From: Ctena decussata
Lineage: Eukaryota > Mollusca > Bivalvia > Lucinida > Lucinidae
Assembly (NCBI GenBank): GCA_963989385.1
Contig: OZ022500.1
Location: forward strand, 117,531,842-117,595,841
DNA: 64,000 nt
Direction of reading: 5' to 3'
Shown here: positions 44,659-53,906 of the stretch, piece after piece
How the letters are laid out: every line of letters starts with the position of its first letter
Numbering within the stretch: position 1 is the stretch's first letter
The notes under the pieces: generated by a model
What the model was told of the DNA's origin: nothing
The model's database searches: none
The model's input: the letters and a program-made list of their open reading frames with translations, nothing else
Program-made: the position numbers and the translations under genes

Positions 44659-44777
44659 CCCAGCAGGCACCTAACGTCAAAATGACGTCGTACTGACGTC
44701 GATGCGACGTACTGACCTCGCATCGACGTCAGTACGACGTCATTTCGACGTCATTTCGACGTCATGTGCCTGTTGGG
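44659..44777. mobile_element. CCCAGCAGGCAC palindrome, GACGTC form (segment C)
   Basis: CCCAGCAGGCACCTAACGTC to GACGTCATGTGCCTGTTGGG with TT on both flanks. The interior is a string of GACGTC and GTCGATGCGACGT motifs. Confidence 0.85.
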
Positions 44778-44954
44778 TTTTCTTCTTGAAAACAACGCAT
44801 GTATTTAACAAACAACTGACATAACATGAGTTGCTTCTCAGTGCATGCACACCTCGATTTTTAACCCATTTATGCCTAGTGGACTCTTCTATCCTCATGC
44901 ACTGGATGAGTCCATTCATTATTTTAGCGGTATCTCGTTGATTTATCTATATAT

Positions 44955-45190
44955 GAGCCGCGACACGACAAAACCAACTAAGTGGTTGTGGGCCCAGCGC
45001 AGACTCAGATTAGCCTGGGCATCCGCCCAGTCTGATCAGAGTCTTCGCTGTTCGCATGGAGGTAGCCTAGACCCTTAGCTACTCTTTGAGCACTTAGCGA
45101 AGAGTCTGATCGGACTGGGCTGTTGCCCAAGTTGTTCTGAGTCTGCACTGGGCACACAACCATTTTTTTGGTTTTCTCGTGTCGCGGTTC
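44955..45190. mobile_element. GAGCCGCGACACG hairpin MITE, copy 6, with 8-bp target duplication
   Basis: Flanked by CTATATAT at 44947-44954 and 45191-45198. GAGCCGCGACACGACAAAAC mirrors TTTTCTCGTGTCGCGGTTC. An 8-bp duplication would suit a hAT-type mobiliser, but other copies do not show one clearly. Confidence 0.85.
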
Positions 45191-45283
45191 CTATATATTT
45201 CATATAAGTTTCTGTAAATTTATGCAATCGCTGGAACCCTTGATAAGACGTAGCATTCTGAGGCATCTGAACTGTCCGGCTGC

Positions 45284-45376
45284 AGCAGGCACACAGCGCT
45301 GAATCAACATTGATTCAACCTTGATTCAACGTTATGACGTTGAATCAAGGTTGAATCAATGTTGTGTGCCCAATGG
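45284..45376. mobile_element. Palindromic CCCAGCAGGCAC-type MITE (TTGAATCA form, segment C)
   Basis: CAGCAGGCACACAGCGCTGA to TTGTGTGCCCAATGGG. Ortholog of 27250-27347. Confidence 0.75.
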
Positions 45377-45387
45377 GATCCATTTAC

Positions 45388-45564
45388 ACTGTTTGCCTAT
45401 GTCCCTTTTTTTGAGACGCTAGTAATCAAACTCAGCAATGTAAGAGTATTTCTAGGCTGAGCATTTACTGTCGGACTGTGCACTTGTTCAAGCTGATCTG
45501 GGTATGTGCAGTTGTTTAGTGAATTTTATTTTCAAGACAGTTTTCACCCCTGTTTAACTACAAT
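45388..45564 (+). repeat. Direct repeat, copy 2
   Basis: Near-identical to 44187-44371. Shares GACGGACTGTGCAC/GTCGGACTGTGCAC and GTTCAAGCTGATCTGGGTAT. Both copies are non-coding. Confidence 0.75.
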
Positions 45565-45582
45565 GATTGTATATACAAGGGT

Positions 45583-45711
45583 TGTTACGAAACGAAAAAA
45601 TGCTGTTACGAAACGAAAAAGAGTAATAGTTACCAAAACGACCTGATGACCAGGCGTTTGGTAACCATGACTCCGTTTTGTTTCGTTACAGCTCTTTTTC
45701 GTTTCATAACA
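45583..45711. mobile_element. Hairpin MITE, TGTTACGAAACGAAAA termini (segment C)
   Basis: TGTTACGAAACGAAAAAATG mirrors TCTTTTTCGTTTCATAACA. Ortholog of 26935-27060. Confidence 0.75.
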
Positions 45712-45803
45712 TTCTTGAAAACATAGTTAACCAGGTGTGGGTTTCCTCAAATGCAAATGTCGTGATAATCAAATTCCAAAACAAAATAGAGTTAGCATCC
45801 CAA

Positions 45804-46146
45804 CTCCAGTAGGCACACAACGCTAAAGTATCCTTGATTCAGTGTCACTGACATAACACTGAATCAACGTTGATTCAACGTCATGACCAGAGCTCTAGAT
45901 AAGAGGAAGCATCTGATAATAATTAAGGATAATTTTTCTTATTATCCATTGAAACCATATGTTGTGACCCCTCATCTGAACCGTCTCGTCGAGACGGTTC
46001 AGATGAGGGGTCACAACATATGTTTTTATGCAGAATTAACAAAAAAATTCCCTAATTATCACCAAATACTCCCTCTTATCTAGAGCTTTGATGACGTTGA
46101 ATAAACAATGTTTGAAAGTTGTTTCAACGTGGTTAACCTGCTGGAC
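45804..46146. mobile_element. CCAGCAGG-type MITE interrupted by a second MITE (segment C)
   Basis: Starts CAGTAGGCACACAACGC and ends GTGGTTAACCTGCTGG, as in the uninterrupted copy 26714-26839. Between 45888 and 46089 another element is inserted. Confidence 0.75.
45888..46089. mobile_element. MITE with CARAGCTCTAGATAAGAGG termini, nested
   Basis: CAGAGCTCTAGATAAGAGG at the left mirrors CCTCTTATCTAGAGCTTTG at the right. The centre is the palindrome TTGTGACCCCTCATCTGAAC around CGTCTCGTCGAGACG. ATGAC flanks both sides (45883-45887, 46090-46094). Absent from the homologous MITE at 26714-26839, so it inserted after the duplication. Confidence 0.85.
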
Positions 46147-46169
46147 GGATCCAAATAAAATTATATTTG

Positions 46170-46290
46170 GTGATAATTTGACTTCAATTTTGTTGGTTCT
46201 CCATAACCATAAACGTTGTGACCCGACACTGGAACTGCCTCGCCGAGGTCCCGGAAACTATGGACCAAAACACAACCATACCTGGAGTTC
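46170..46290. mobile_element. MITE fragment, counterpart of 26588-26713
   Basis: CACTGGAACTGCCTCGCCGAGG core with AACGTTGTGACC to one side. Mirrored in segment A. Confidence 0.45.
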
Positions 46291-46341
46291 CTAAATCTAG
46301 TGATCTCGTAGTCTTTGTCCTCTTGTTAAAAAACAGGCCCA

Positions 46342-46476
46342 GAGGTTATAAACTTGAGTATATTTTCAAACTCAAAATAAAGCACACTGATAAGTTGTTT
46401 CCGAGCACATGCTCGGAAGCAGCCAATCAGTGTGCTTTATTTTGAGTTTGAGATTATTCTTAACTTTTATAACCTC
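46342..46476. mobile_element. Hairpin MITE, GAGGTTATAA termini (segment C)
   Basis: GAGGTTATAAACTTGAGTAT mirrors the right end ...CTTTTATAACCTC. Ortholog of 26368-26503. Confidence 0.8.
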
Positions 46477-46706
46477 GAACCCAGGTTTTATTTCAGTGTC
46501 TTTCAGTGTATGCTTGTCACTGGAGTCTGGTGGTGGTCGTTATCCCTTAACGGACCAAGCATCACTTGTCAATAACTCAGCTAAATTCAGCAGCCTTTTA
46601 TATGCCTGACATGTCTTCAGAGTGGTGGTATCCCTTTGATATAGATATGCCATGAGTGTCCACGTTATTATTGCACATTGACTAAATAAAACGTTTTTTT
46701 TTCACG

Positions 46707-46862
46707 CTATACGATTGAACATATACCATGTGAATGGTTAGGTTTTGATGGTACGAGAACACAGCGAACTGCCTCATCGAATACATTCTTTAGTCCTTCC
46801 CGTGTCAGAGCTGAACATTCGGTGTACTTCGCTGCTTTGATTTTATTCTTCAGTGAAATACC
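46707..46862 (-). CDS. Rac-like GTPase gene C, last coding exon with CAAX box
   Basis: This exon encodes 51 residues and a TAG stop after a CTGTTTCAG acceptor, phase 0. It is the paralogue of 25961-26116 with Glu for Lys in the ALTREG stretch, Val for Ile and Cys for Ser in EAVRCVL. The G5 box (SAL) and the CAAX tail CSIV are conserved. The open frame and mostly conservative changes suggest both copies have been under coding constraint. Prenylation and membrane targeting are inferred from CSIV. No polybasic stretch precedes it. Confidence 0.88.
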   Translation of the reverse strand, partial: GISLKNKIKAAKYTECSALTREGLKNVFDEAVRCVLVPSKPNHSHGICSIV

Positions 46863-47325
46863 CTGAAACAGATTAAATTATATTTATTTAGTAATCTACA
46901 TTTGACTGGCTACAACGTACTCCAAGAGCCCAGGAGGGGTGTGTTACAGGGAAGAACTTGCTTCCCCAGAGGGAGCAAATTCTTTCATATAAGAGTACCA
47001 TCCTAAATAAGTCGAATAAAGTACAGGAGATTGTACTCGGTTCCAGTTCATTCCATTCCATTCTTCTCCAATACATTCCATGGTTTAAACTATGATGAGA
47101 ATGATATGTTTTGAATAAGTTGCGCGGTGATGAAGACAGAAGGTTTTACATGTAGATACAAACTCAAGAAATATACATGCATGCACACAATGTCGATTTT
47201 CAAACCATTTATATAACAGCAATTTTATGTTTTATAGGTTAGTAGTGAGATAAAACAAAGTCAAAGTAGTCAGACCCGGATCCAGGGGGTGGGCTTTGGG
47301 GCTGCAGCCCGCCACTTGGCCTGGT

Positions 47326-47415
47326 TAGATCAAATATATCTTGTTACATCTCATTAGAATCGCCTCGGCGAGGCGATTCTAATGAAATTTCACATCATAT
47401 ATTTCAAAAATAACA
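47326..47415. repeat. Hairpin ATTAGAATCGCCTCGGCGAG-type
   Basis: CTCATTAGAATCGCC and GGCGATTCTAATG form a perfect stem over CTCGGCGA. ATATATC/CATATAT flanks extend the symmetry. Related in layout to the 45888 MITE. Confidence 0.55.
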
Positions 47416-47649
47416 TCAAAATTTCTCATCAAATTGATCCCTAATTATGTCATACACTTTCAAGCTCCACTTTCCCCCATCCCCCACACACATACATCTC
47501 GGCACCTCCCAGCCCCACCAGTTATCCAGAGCCCCGCCGATATGTGGTGGGCTGGATCCGGGCCTGGTAGCAGCCTCTTACACAGCATATTTCAAGTCCG
47601 TATCTTTTTTCAATTTTGCTGTGGACTACATGCAGTGTAGGTGATATCT

Positions 47650-47885
47650 TTAAACTGATCAATTTTCAACTTCAAAGTATAATTCGACATTGATTCAAGA
47701 CTGAATGACAATGATTGAATCAATATTTAGGACTCAATGATGAACCAACAATATTGAGGTCCCAAGGTTGAATCAATATTGAAGTCTTAAGGCTGAATCA
47801 ATTTTCAAATTCAAGATATAATTCAACATTGATCCAAGACTGAGTCTTAACACTGATTCAACATTAAATGCCTGCTGGCTGCTCC
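47650..47885. mobile_element. Long TTGAATCA-motif palindromic element (segment C)
   Basis: Counterpart of 2331-2565. Repeated ATTGAATCAATATT and TTGAATTATA-type motifs, ending CATTAAATGCCTGCTGG. Confidence 0.55.
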
Positions 47886-48269
47886 TACAGGAGCAAATTC
47901 TTTCCTTTATGAGTTGACTTCCATTGTGATAGGAAGCAAAGATGAGAATGGCAGGGTTCCTACCTTGAACTTATACCTATATCCACTTTAAATAATTCAT
48001 GATGCATGCATTCATACTCTTAAGGCAAATTATACAGTTTCGGTGGACGCAATTCTGCAGAGTTTTCATTTTGGCCTCTCTTTTGAATGGGGATCAACTC
48101 TTAAAGTTTAGTGTTTGCTTCTTTAGGACCAAATTCTTTCCTTCGAGAGTAGGTTCCTTTTCGGACAGTCTCGGTCCTCCGGTGAAGCAAAGTAACATGA
48201 AGTTAAAAGCTGTTTCCTTTTGTAACAATGGCTATAAAAGATGCAGGTAAACCCATTCATTCTAAGTCT

Positions 48270-48492
48270 GGGGCCGTATTCATATACCGACTTAAGTGGT
48301 TGCTATGCTGTTGCTAGGGCTAAATATCTATAAAGGAGATTCCCTACAACTGTGAAATTTGGTCTGGAGGAACAGTCTTACAAAGACTGTTCCTCCAGAC
48401 CAAATTTCATAGTTGTAGGAAATCTCATTCAAAGAATTTTAGCCTTAGCAACAGCATAGCAACCACTTAAGTCATTTTATGAATACGGCCCC
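48270..48492. mobile_element. MITE with GGGGCCGTATTCATA termini
   Basis: GGGGCCGTATTCATATACCG mirrors the right end ATTTTATGAATACGGCCCC. ACTTAAGTGGTTGCTATGCT and its complement extend the arms, and the centre is a perfect hairpin around CAGTCTTACAAAGACTG. Absent from segment A near 1990. Confidence 0.85.
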
Positions 48493-48724
48493 TGATTCTG
48501 CTCCATATCACAAGGAAATATTCTCCTATTCATGCGTATATTAAATGCAAAAAATAGGAGTGTAGTAATCTTGATAATGCAATCTGATAGCGGAGTTCAC
48601 TTCCTTATTTCGTACCAGGACGCTGTTGTTGTAATAAACAATTAAGTGGTTAACTTGAAACTTCCTCATCATGTATGTTTATTGTCCATGGCGTGATAAT
48701 CTTCATCAAAATATACCATGTATA

Positions 48725-49636
48725 CGAGGGGCGTTCGGAAAGTTTTGCAAATGACGTAATTTCTCTGTAACCCCAATAAAGACAGAACTTCTGATTGCAA
48801 AAACAAATAAAGCTATGATATGCGTAGAGAAGCCTGCAAACACGTTGCATTTTTTTTAAAAAGTATGCATTTTAAACTTCTTTGAAAGAGGTATACACTT
48901 AAGACACTGCAGAATTTAACTTTAGTAGGTCGTAATTTATATATCAGCAGTTTGTTAATTTTTTTAGCTTTGCTACTTTAAGACAATGCCCGGGCAACTG
49001 TTTCCTGTAAATATTGTGGAAATTATATTTAATCTAGGTTACATACTGGCCCGGGAATATGGATTATCCGTACTTTATGTAGTAGCAAATTCTCCATTTC
49101 TACTAAAATTAAATTATTTTGTAATGAAAACAAGTGCATTAGCATTCAAAATCTTGTCTGCAAAAACTTTAAAATGGATCAACGAACAATTGTCAATAAA
49201 TTCAAATTCATGCCAAAAAAAAAAAGAAACCTCTACAAGCTTTCAAAAATGACGTTAACGTGTATTTCAATAACGTCATAGGAATCGCGCATTGCTTTGC
49301 AAGGAATAAATCGATAAAAGTTGCCACCCATCTAACTTTTGTATGGATAATGTAGGCAACGATGGACAAGCAATTGACAAAGATTAATTTTGTATTTACA
49401 ACGATATTTGACTTGAATGCCTAACACTGAAAACATTTAACATATGAAATTATCCCAGTAATATGACTGGGGCCTATTAAAATGCATTGTAAGTCAATAA
49501 AAAATGTCTTTGTATAGTGTTTGGTATCATTGTAAAGACAAAATGTAGTGTTTTCAGTTGATGCATAAGATTTGTACCCAGCATGCCCCTAAATAATGTT
49601 ATGAGGCCATTTGCAAGAGTTTTCGAACGCCCCTCG
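48725..49636. mobile_element. Mariner/Tc1-like non-autonomous element (912 bp)
   Basis: CGAGGGGCGTTCGGAAAG at the left mirrors TTTTCGAACGCCCCTCG at the right, and inverted similarity continues through GCAAATG. TA on each side fits the TA duplication of the Tc1/mariner superfamily, whose GGGGCGTTC-type ends are familiar. The longest frame (48986-49252) shows no DDE/D motif. Absent from segment A near 1770. Confidence 0.75.
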
Positions 49637-50531
49637 TATATAGGTCCTACTTCGAATTAGAGGTCACCGTTGCCCTTATATCTTAAATTGCTTCTTGTGG
49701 CCATCTCTTAAAGCATAAAGAAGGTAGTTGTTGTTTTTTGGCTTGCGCTTTCGAGCACAACGCCGAAATAACTGCATTTTTGACGTAATGTACGTCATTT
49801 CGGCACTGGTGGGTATGTACTTATTCGATTTAATGTGAGCCCCCACTAAATTAATTACAAAGCATGTGCGAACAGATACTACCAGTCCGCTTACTAATGC
49901 AACATATGGTCTTCCAGCTATCTTAAAAGTTGACAGGCGAAACTGACATATCAAACAATCCGCCTGAAATACTGATTCCTTTTTATTCATGTAAAACTGT
50001 CGTAGCCTATTATGTTTATTGATTGACGTTGATAACAGGTAAGTTTAATCGAACTGTTCTTATTTGTAAGCCAGTCAACAATGCCTTGAGCTCTGAGTAT
50101 GATTCTCGCTCGGAAGTAGTTGGCTCTTTATAACAAATGATCAACCAATGTACCGTTCCGCTGAAGACAAAAATAGAAAACGATAAAACGGCTTTGATAC
50201 ATAGTTGTCGGAATGACTGTTCTTGGCAACTTTGAAAGTGTTTAACTGGATAAAAATGTCATCCAAATCGATCACTTTTTGTGGAAGAAGTTATGGAGTC
50301 TGAAGTAAGGATACCTTCTTTTAGGCTCAGATGAATTAAATATTTAGCAGGATAATGGTTCAGGTGTATGGATAAAAGATAAGGGAAGCATCTCTGCCAT
50401 TTTCATTTTGTCTTTCTTTTTCCTCTTAAATTATACCCCAGTTTTGAAGCACGTTGTCATTCAAGAAGCAACAAGGAAGTCATATCAAATACATTTCAAA
50501 TAATGACAGAAAACAAAGCAGTATAGCCATG

Positions 50532-50627
50532 CCACTCGGCATATAAGGTTGAATCAACCTTTATTCAACGTCACGATGTTGAATCAAGGTTGATTCAAGG
50601 TTGATTCAACATTGTGTGCCTGCTGGG
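50532..50627. mobile_element. CCCAGCAGGCAC palindrome (TTGAATCA form, segment C)
   Basis: CCACTCGGCATATAAGG to ATTGTGTGCCTGCTGGG. Ortholog of 392-500. Confidence 0.7.
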
Positions 50628-50667
50628 ATATACCCTGAACAAATCTTCGTTTAGAACACATCATTAC

Positions 50668-50772
50668 CTCAGCTGTAGATACAACTTTACTTTGCGTATC
50701 TCTAAGGTCTGTTTTTGTTCCAACAAGAACTACTGGAATATTTGGGCAATGGTGACGTATTTCCGGTTCCCA
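50668..50772 (-). CDS. Rac-like GTPase gene C, G4-box exon
   Basis: 35 residues between a CTGCAG acceptor and a GTAATG donor, phase 0 at both ends. It reads [11 protein letters not shown], the G4 box TKTD, then [13 protein letters not shown]. It is identical to gene A except for a five-codon deletion after LRD and a Glu/Lys change. The Rho-insert helix that follows LRD in Rac1 is therefore almost absent. Confidence 0.88.
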
Positions 50773-51115
50773 CTGCAGAAAAAGAGGGCAACACATCATT
50801 TCATGACACACAAAATAAACGCATGCCTATCATTTTCTTTCAAGCCGAAAATTTAATTTTTCAAATATAACAGCTTTTTAGTACGCTCTAGTGAGACTCA
50901 TATTTCTAGCTCCTTTGGGATCGTTTTACACATTTTTGGTGTATGGATACACTTCCACGTATTACGCCTTTTGACAAAGGGATTCCCCCTAATCCCCCTG
51001 CTTTTTTCTTATTTTTTATTTATTTATTTTTTTTTTAATTTTTTTTTGCTTTCCCGAAACTCATGTTGTCCTTCAAAATGGAATCAAAGAATTTGCTCTC
51101 AGGGGAGTGAATTAA

Positions 51116-51223
51116 CCCAGCGGGCACATGACGTTGAAATGACGTCGTACTGACGTCGATGCGACGTAATGACGTCGCATCGACGTCAATGCGACGTCAT
51201 TTTGACGTCATGTGCCTGCTGGG
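51116..51223. mobile_element. CCCAGCGGGCAC palindrome, GACGTC form
   Basis: CCCAGCGGGCACATGACG to CGTCATGTGCCTGCTGGG, with interior GACGTCGATGCGACGT repeated in both orientations. In an intron of gene C. Confidence 0.85.
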
Positions 51224-51575
51224 TTCTTTCCACTGAGAAGCAAAAATGAAAACGACAGGATTAATTCTCTTGAAAGCTTACTGATTCACTTAAAAGTCAT
51301 TTTTTGCTATAGCTCAAATTCGATAAGTGATAAAACAGTAAAACAGACTGTGTGGATGCACAGGCTCATCGGTCTTTCCCTTTCCGCGTATGCCATAAGG
51401 TGCCATTTCATAGGACGCCAATCACTTATCCAAAGACATCTGCTTATTCTTTTGTCTTACTTACTCCGCTGAATTGCCCAATTTCAAATAGCTTCAACTT
51501 GTATAATGAATGTTTGAGGTAGCAGGTGCTGTTCACCCACATCTAATATATAGAAAGGATAGATTTATACTATAC
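51224..51575 (-). other. Intron of gene C, no other feature
   Basis: About 350 bases without identifiable repeats. Confidence 0.6.
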
Positions 51576-51638
51576 CTGGTATTTGATGTTTTCAAAACTA
51601 GCCCGGCTTGCCACAGAAAAGCAAATAAGGAATACATC
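51576..51638 (-). CDS. Rac-like GTPase gene C, 21-residue exon
   Basis: Between a TTTTCTTGCAG acceptor and a GTATAG donor, phase 0. It reads DVFLICFSVASRASFENIKY and Q, differing little from the Rac1 exon in the same place and of the same length. Confidence 0.9.
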
Positions 51639-51799
51639 CTGCAAGAAAACCGAAACGTATTAATGTAAATGTTGGAAACAACAATATTACGGGTAAAACC
51701 ATGCCAGTTTTTTTTTGTAACTCAGCGATATATTCGTACATACAACATGAGAATACCGTTTCCTCCTGATGTTGCCCCTTTAAAAGACTGAAAAGTCCA

Positions 51800-51975
51800 C
51801 CCCCAGTGATATGGGCTAGGCGCTGGCCTGATCTGGCCTGCTCAGCTAGCGGTTAGGTTCGAATTTCTCATGAGGTGGATTTCTTTCCAATGTAAACAGG
51901 GGTCCATTGCACAACACCTTTCATAAACACCCTTACATCGGCTGGGCATGACTGAAGCACCTCTGGAAGAGCTGT
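51800..51975 (+). mobile_element. tRNA-derived SINE, family 2 (copy 2)
   Basis: A degenerate A box near GGGCTAGGCGCTGGCCTGAT, B box GTTAGGTTCGAATTTC, then the body with GTAAACAGGGGTCCATTGCA and ACACCTTTCATAAACACCC. Confidence 0.65.
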
Positions 51976-52018
51976 AAAACCACGTCATCATCCATTCGTC
52001 TTATGACAAAAGATAAAT

Positions 52019-52177
52019 GAGCCGCGACACGACAAAACCAACAAAGTGGCAGTCTGACCAGAGTCTTCGGTTGCGCTTAAAGAACAGCCAAGGGTATAAG
52101 CTAGCTGCATGCCCAGGCTGATCTGAGTCTTCGCTGGGCGCACATGCCACTTAGTTGGTTTTGTCGTGTCGTGGCTC
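52019..52177. mobile_element. GAGCCGCGACACG hairpin MITE, copy 7 (internally deleted)
   Basis: GAGCCGCGACACGACAAAAC to GTTTTGTCGTGTCGTGGCTC. About 80 bases shorter than the other copies. Confidence 0.8.
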
Positions 52178-52297
52178 AAATTACAGTTAACCGTGAAGCA
52201 CTGGGACCAACATGCCCATAGGCAAACAGTGTAGACCCGTATATTACAACGTAAGTCCTGACATACAGGAGGGTCTTAGTAAACCTTTATCCCTTAC

Positions 52298-52415
52298 CGT
52301 GTGGGGATAGTAGAGTGACCTGTGCCTGTCATAGTCCTCTTGTCCTGCCGTGTCCCATAGATTTAAAACAAGGGGTACTCCGTCCACCTTCACACATGTG
52401 TCAAAGTTATCAAAT
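52298..52415 (-). CDS. Rac-like GTPase gene C, switch II exon
   Basis: Enters in phase 2 after a TTTTTCCAG acceptor and leaves in phase 0 at GTAAGG. It reads [20 protein letters not shown] and then [19 protein letters not shown]. The G3 box DTAG and the catalytic Gln are intact, unlike gene B. Exon limits and phases match Rac1. The P-loop exon should lie at higher coordinates, but I found none up to 57500, so the preceding intron is long or the exon is lost. Confidence 0.9.
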
Positions 52416-52429
52416 CTGGAAAAATATCA

Positions 52430-52900
52430 TTATCAAAGTGAATGGATACACTTTCAGGGAAAAGAAGTTTGTCAGTTTCCTTTTTGCCTCCCTTTTCACT
52501 GAGGCCTACTCTTAAATGAAAGAATTTGCTCCTCTAAGAGCCAATTTTTACCTTTAGGAGTTGACCCTTTTTGGAATGGCTTCGTCGTCCAACGAAGGAA
52601 GAGAAAGTCACAAATGTAGTCTCTCTTTTGAAAAAAATTAAAGAAGGTTGGAAAAGATGACGTAGTAACAAAACAGAGTATAATGAGGTTTGATCAATTG
52701 GCAAAAATGTTGGAACATCGTCAATGCAATGCCATGATCAGAATACGTTTACAAGGCTTCTTTCCTTAGTTTAGCGTGAATGGGTAGACCTCAGTTTTTT
52801 TTGGTGGGGTGGGGGGGGGGGGACAGCTTTACAAAGGTTACAGTGGCTTCCTGTTTGTTTCCCGGTCAACGAAGCCCTTCCTTAGAAGGGTCTACTCTAA
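52430..52900. other. No gene seen; G-run
   Basis: Presumed intron or upstream DNA of gene C. A run of G with one T interruption lies at 52804-52822. Confidence 0.5.
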
Positions 52901-52907
52901 AAAGAAA

Positions 52908-53045
52908 GGAGCCCCGGTAGCTCAGTGGGTTAAGCGCTGGCCTATTGATCTAGCGATCGCGGGTTCGAGCCCCGCCGGAGGCGGAGTTCTTTCCATCGTA
53001 AACGGGGTTCCATTGCACACAGCCTTTAATCATCACAAGCCCATC
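52908..53045 (+). mobile_element. tRNA-derived SINE, family 2 (copy 3, best preserved)
   Basis: GCCCCGGTAGCTCAGTGGGT is a tRNA-like 5' end with a consensus A box, and GCGGGTTCGAGCCCCGC is a perfect T arm with B box. The body CATCGTAAACGGGGTTCCAT and ACACAGCCTTTAATCATCAC follows. The anticodon arm is degenerate, so it is not a functional tRNA. Confidence 0.8.
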
Positions 53046-53266
53046 GTCCTACTAGAGATGTTTCAGATAAAGTTTTCGTATAACCTTAATCACGCTTTTG
53101 ACGCTATTGCCGATAAAATGAAACTACGGAAGCATAGAAGTATAAAACCAATAAGTAAAAGCGGTTCGTGGCATGTCAATCCGGATTTGTGAGCGAGGCA
53201 TAGGCATCTGTTTGATGTTGCTGCGTCCGTCCGTTTGTGCGTATAGGGACATGACTTTTGAAATAT

Positions 53267-53502
53267 GAGCCGCGACACGAGAAAACCAACAATGTGGTTG
53301 TGCGCTCAGCGCAGACTCAGATCAGCCTGGGCATCTATCCAGTCTGATCAGCGCCTCCGCTAAACGCTCAAAGGGTAGCCAAGGGACTAAGCTACATCCA
53401 TGCGGACAGCAAATACCCTGATCAGACTGGGCGGATGCCCAGGTTGATCGGAGTCTGCACTGGGCGCACAACCACTTTGTTGTTTTTCTCGTGTCGCAGC
53501 TC
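53267..53502. mobile_element. GAGCCGCGACACG hairpin MITE, copy 8
   Basis: GAGCCGCGACACGAGAAAAC to TTTTTCTCGTGTCGCAGCTC with full inner arms. ATAT on both flanks. Confidence 0.85.
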
Positions 53503-53504
53503 AT

Positions 53505-53905
53505 ATAATATTGACCTTCTCCCTTTCAACCCCTTTATATCCCAAACACACCAACCACTGCAGGTGGTTTATCCAAAAAAGTAAATCGCCGTAACGTACT
53601 CAACCTGAAACCGGAGCAAACGAAGTATAGGCCTTTTTCCTGTATTCAGTCGGTAGAATTTTTGAAGGAGTTTGATTCTTTTTGACGCACCTAGTGTCTG
53701 CTATGCATAGGAGATGGTGAGAAAACTATGCATAGTTCACTAGGTCGCTGCGGTCTTCCAGTGTCCGAACAAGTGACCTCGAGTGATAGATCGGTTTCTG
53801 TTATGGAGTTTAAACATTTGAAGCACAACTAAAGGTCACATACCCGAAATATAGGTTGCCGCAACCTAGTTCATTTTAACACTGGTGAACATGTTCTTTT
53901 CCGAC
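53505..53905. other. No gene seen
   Basis: Unremarkable intergenic or intronic sequence. Confidence 0.5.
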
Positions 53906-53906
53906 A

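Larger units (their letters stand above)
46863..50667 (-). other. Last intron of gene C (3.8 kb), holding the foldback empty site
   Basis: The intron contains CATGCACAC at 47180-47188, the single-copy version of the 9-bp sequence that flanks the giant foldback in gene A. Flanks CAAACCATTTATATAACAGC and CAAGAAATATACATGC match the two sides of that element. Also present: a TTGAATCA palindromic element (47650-47885), a MITE (48270-48492), a mariner-like element (48725-49636) and an old palindrome (50532-50627). The rest shows no gene. Confidence 0.8.
44397..51110. repeat. Right copy (C) of inverted segmental duplication with Rac-like gene
   Basis: Reverse complement of segment A without the foldback and the SINE. 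It has its own insertions: a mariner-like element at 48725-49636, a MITE at 48270-48492 and a MITE at 45888-46089. At its far end the sequence CAAATTCTTTGATTCCATTT (minus strand) corresponds to the first bases of the window. Confidence 0.85.

Noticed and set aside
48986..49252. 88-codon frame inside the mariner-like element as transposase
   Set aside because: No catalytic motif, the composition looks random, and the element is too short for a transposase gene.
1..51110. A and C as two alleles of one gene misplaced in the assembly
   Set aside because: Coding changes, a 15-base exon indel, many different insertions and inverse orientation argue for paralogues. Read depth would settle it, so it is kept as a caveat in the findings.
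52911..52985. Functional tRNA gene
   Set aside because: A and B boxes are perfect but the anticodon arm does not pair, and the family-2 SINE body follows.
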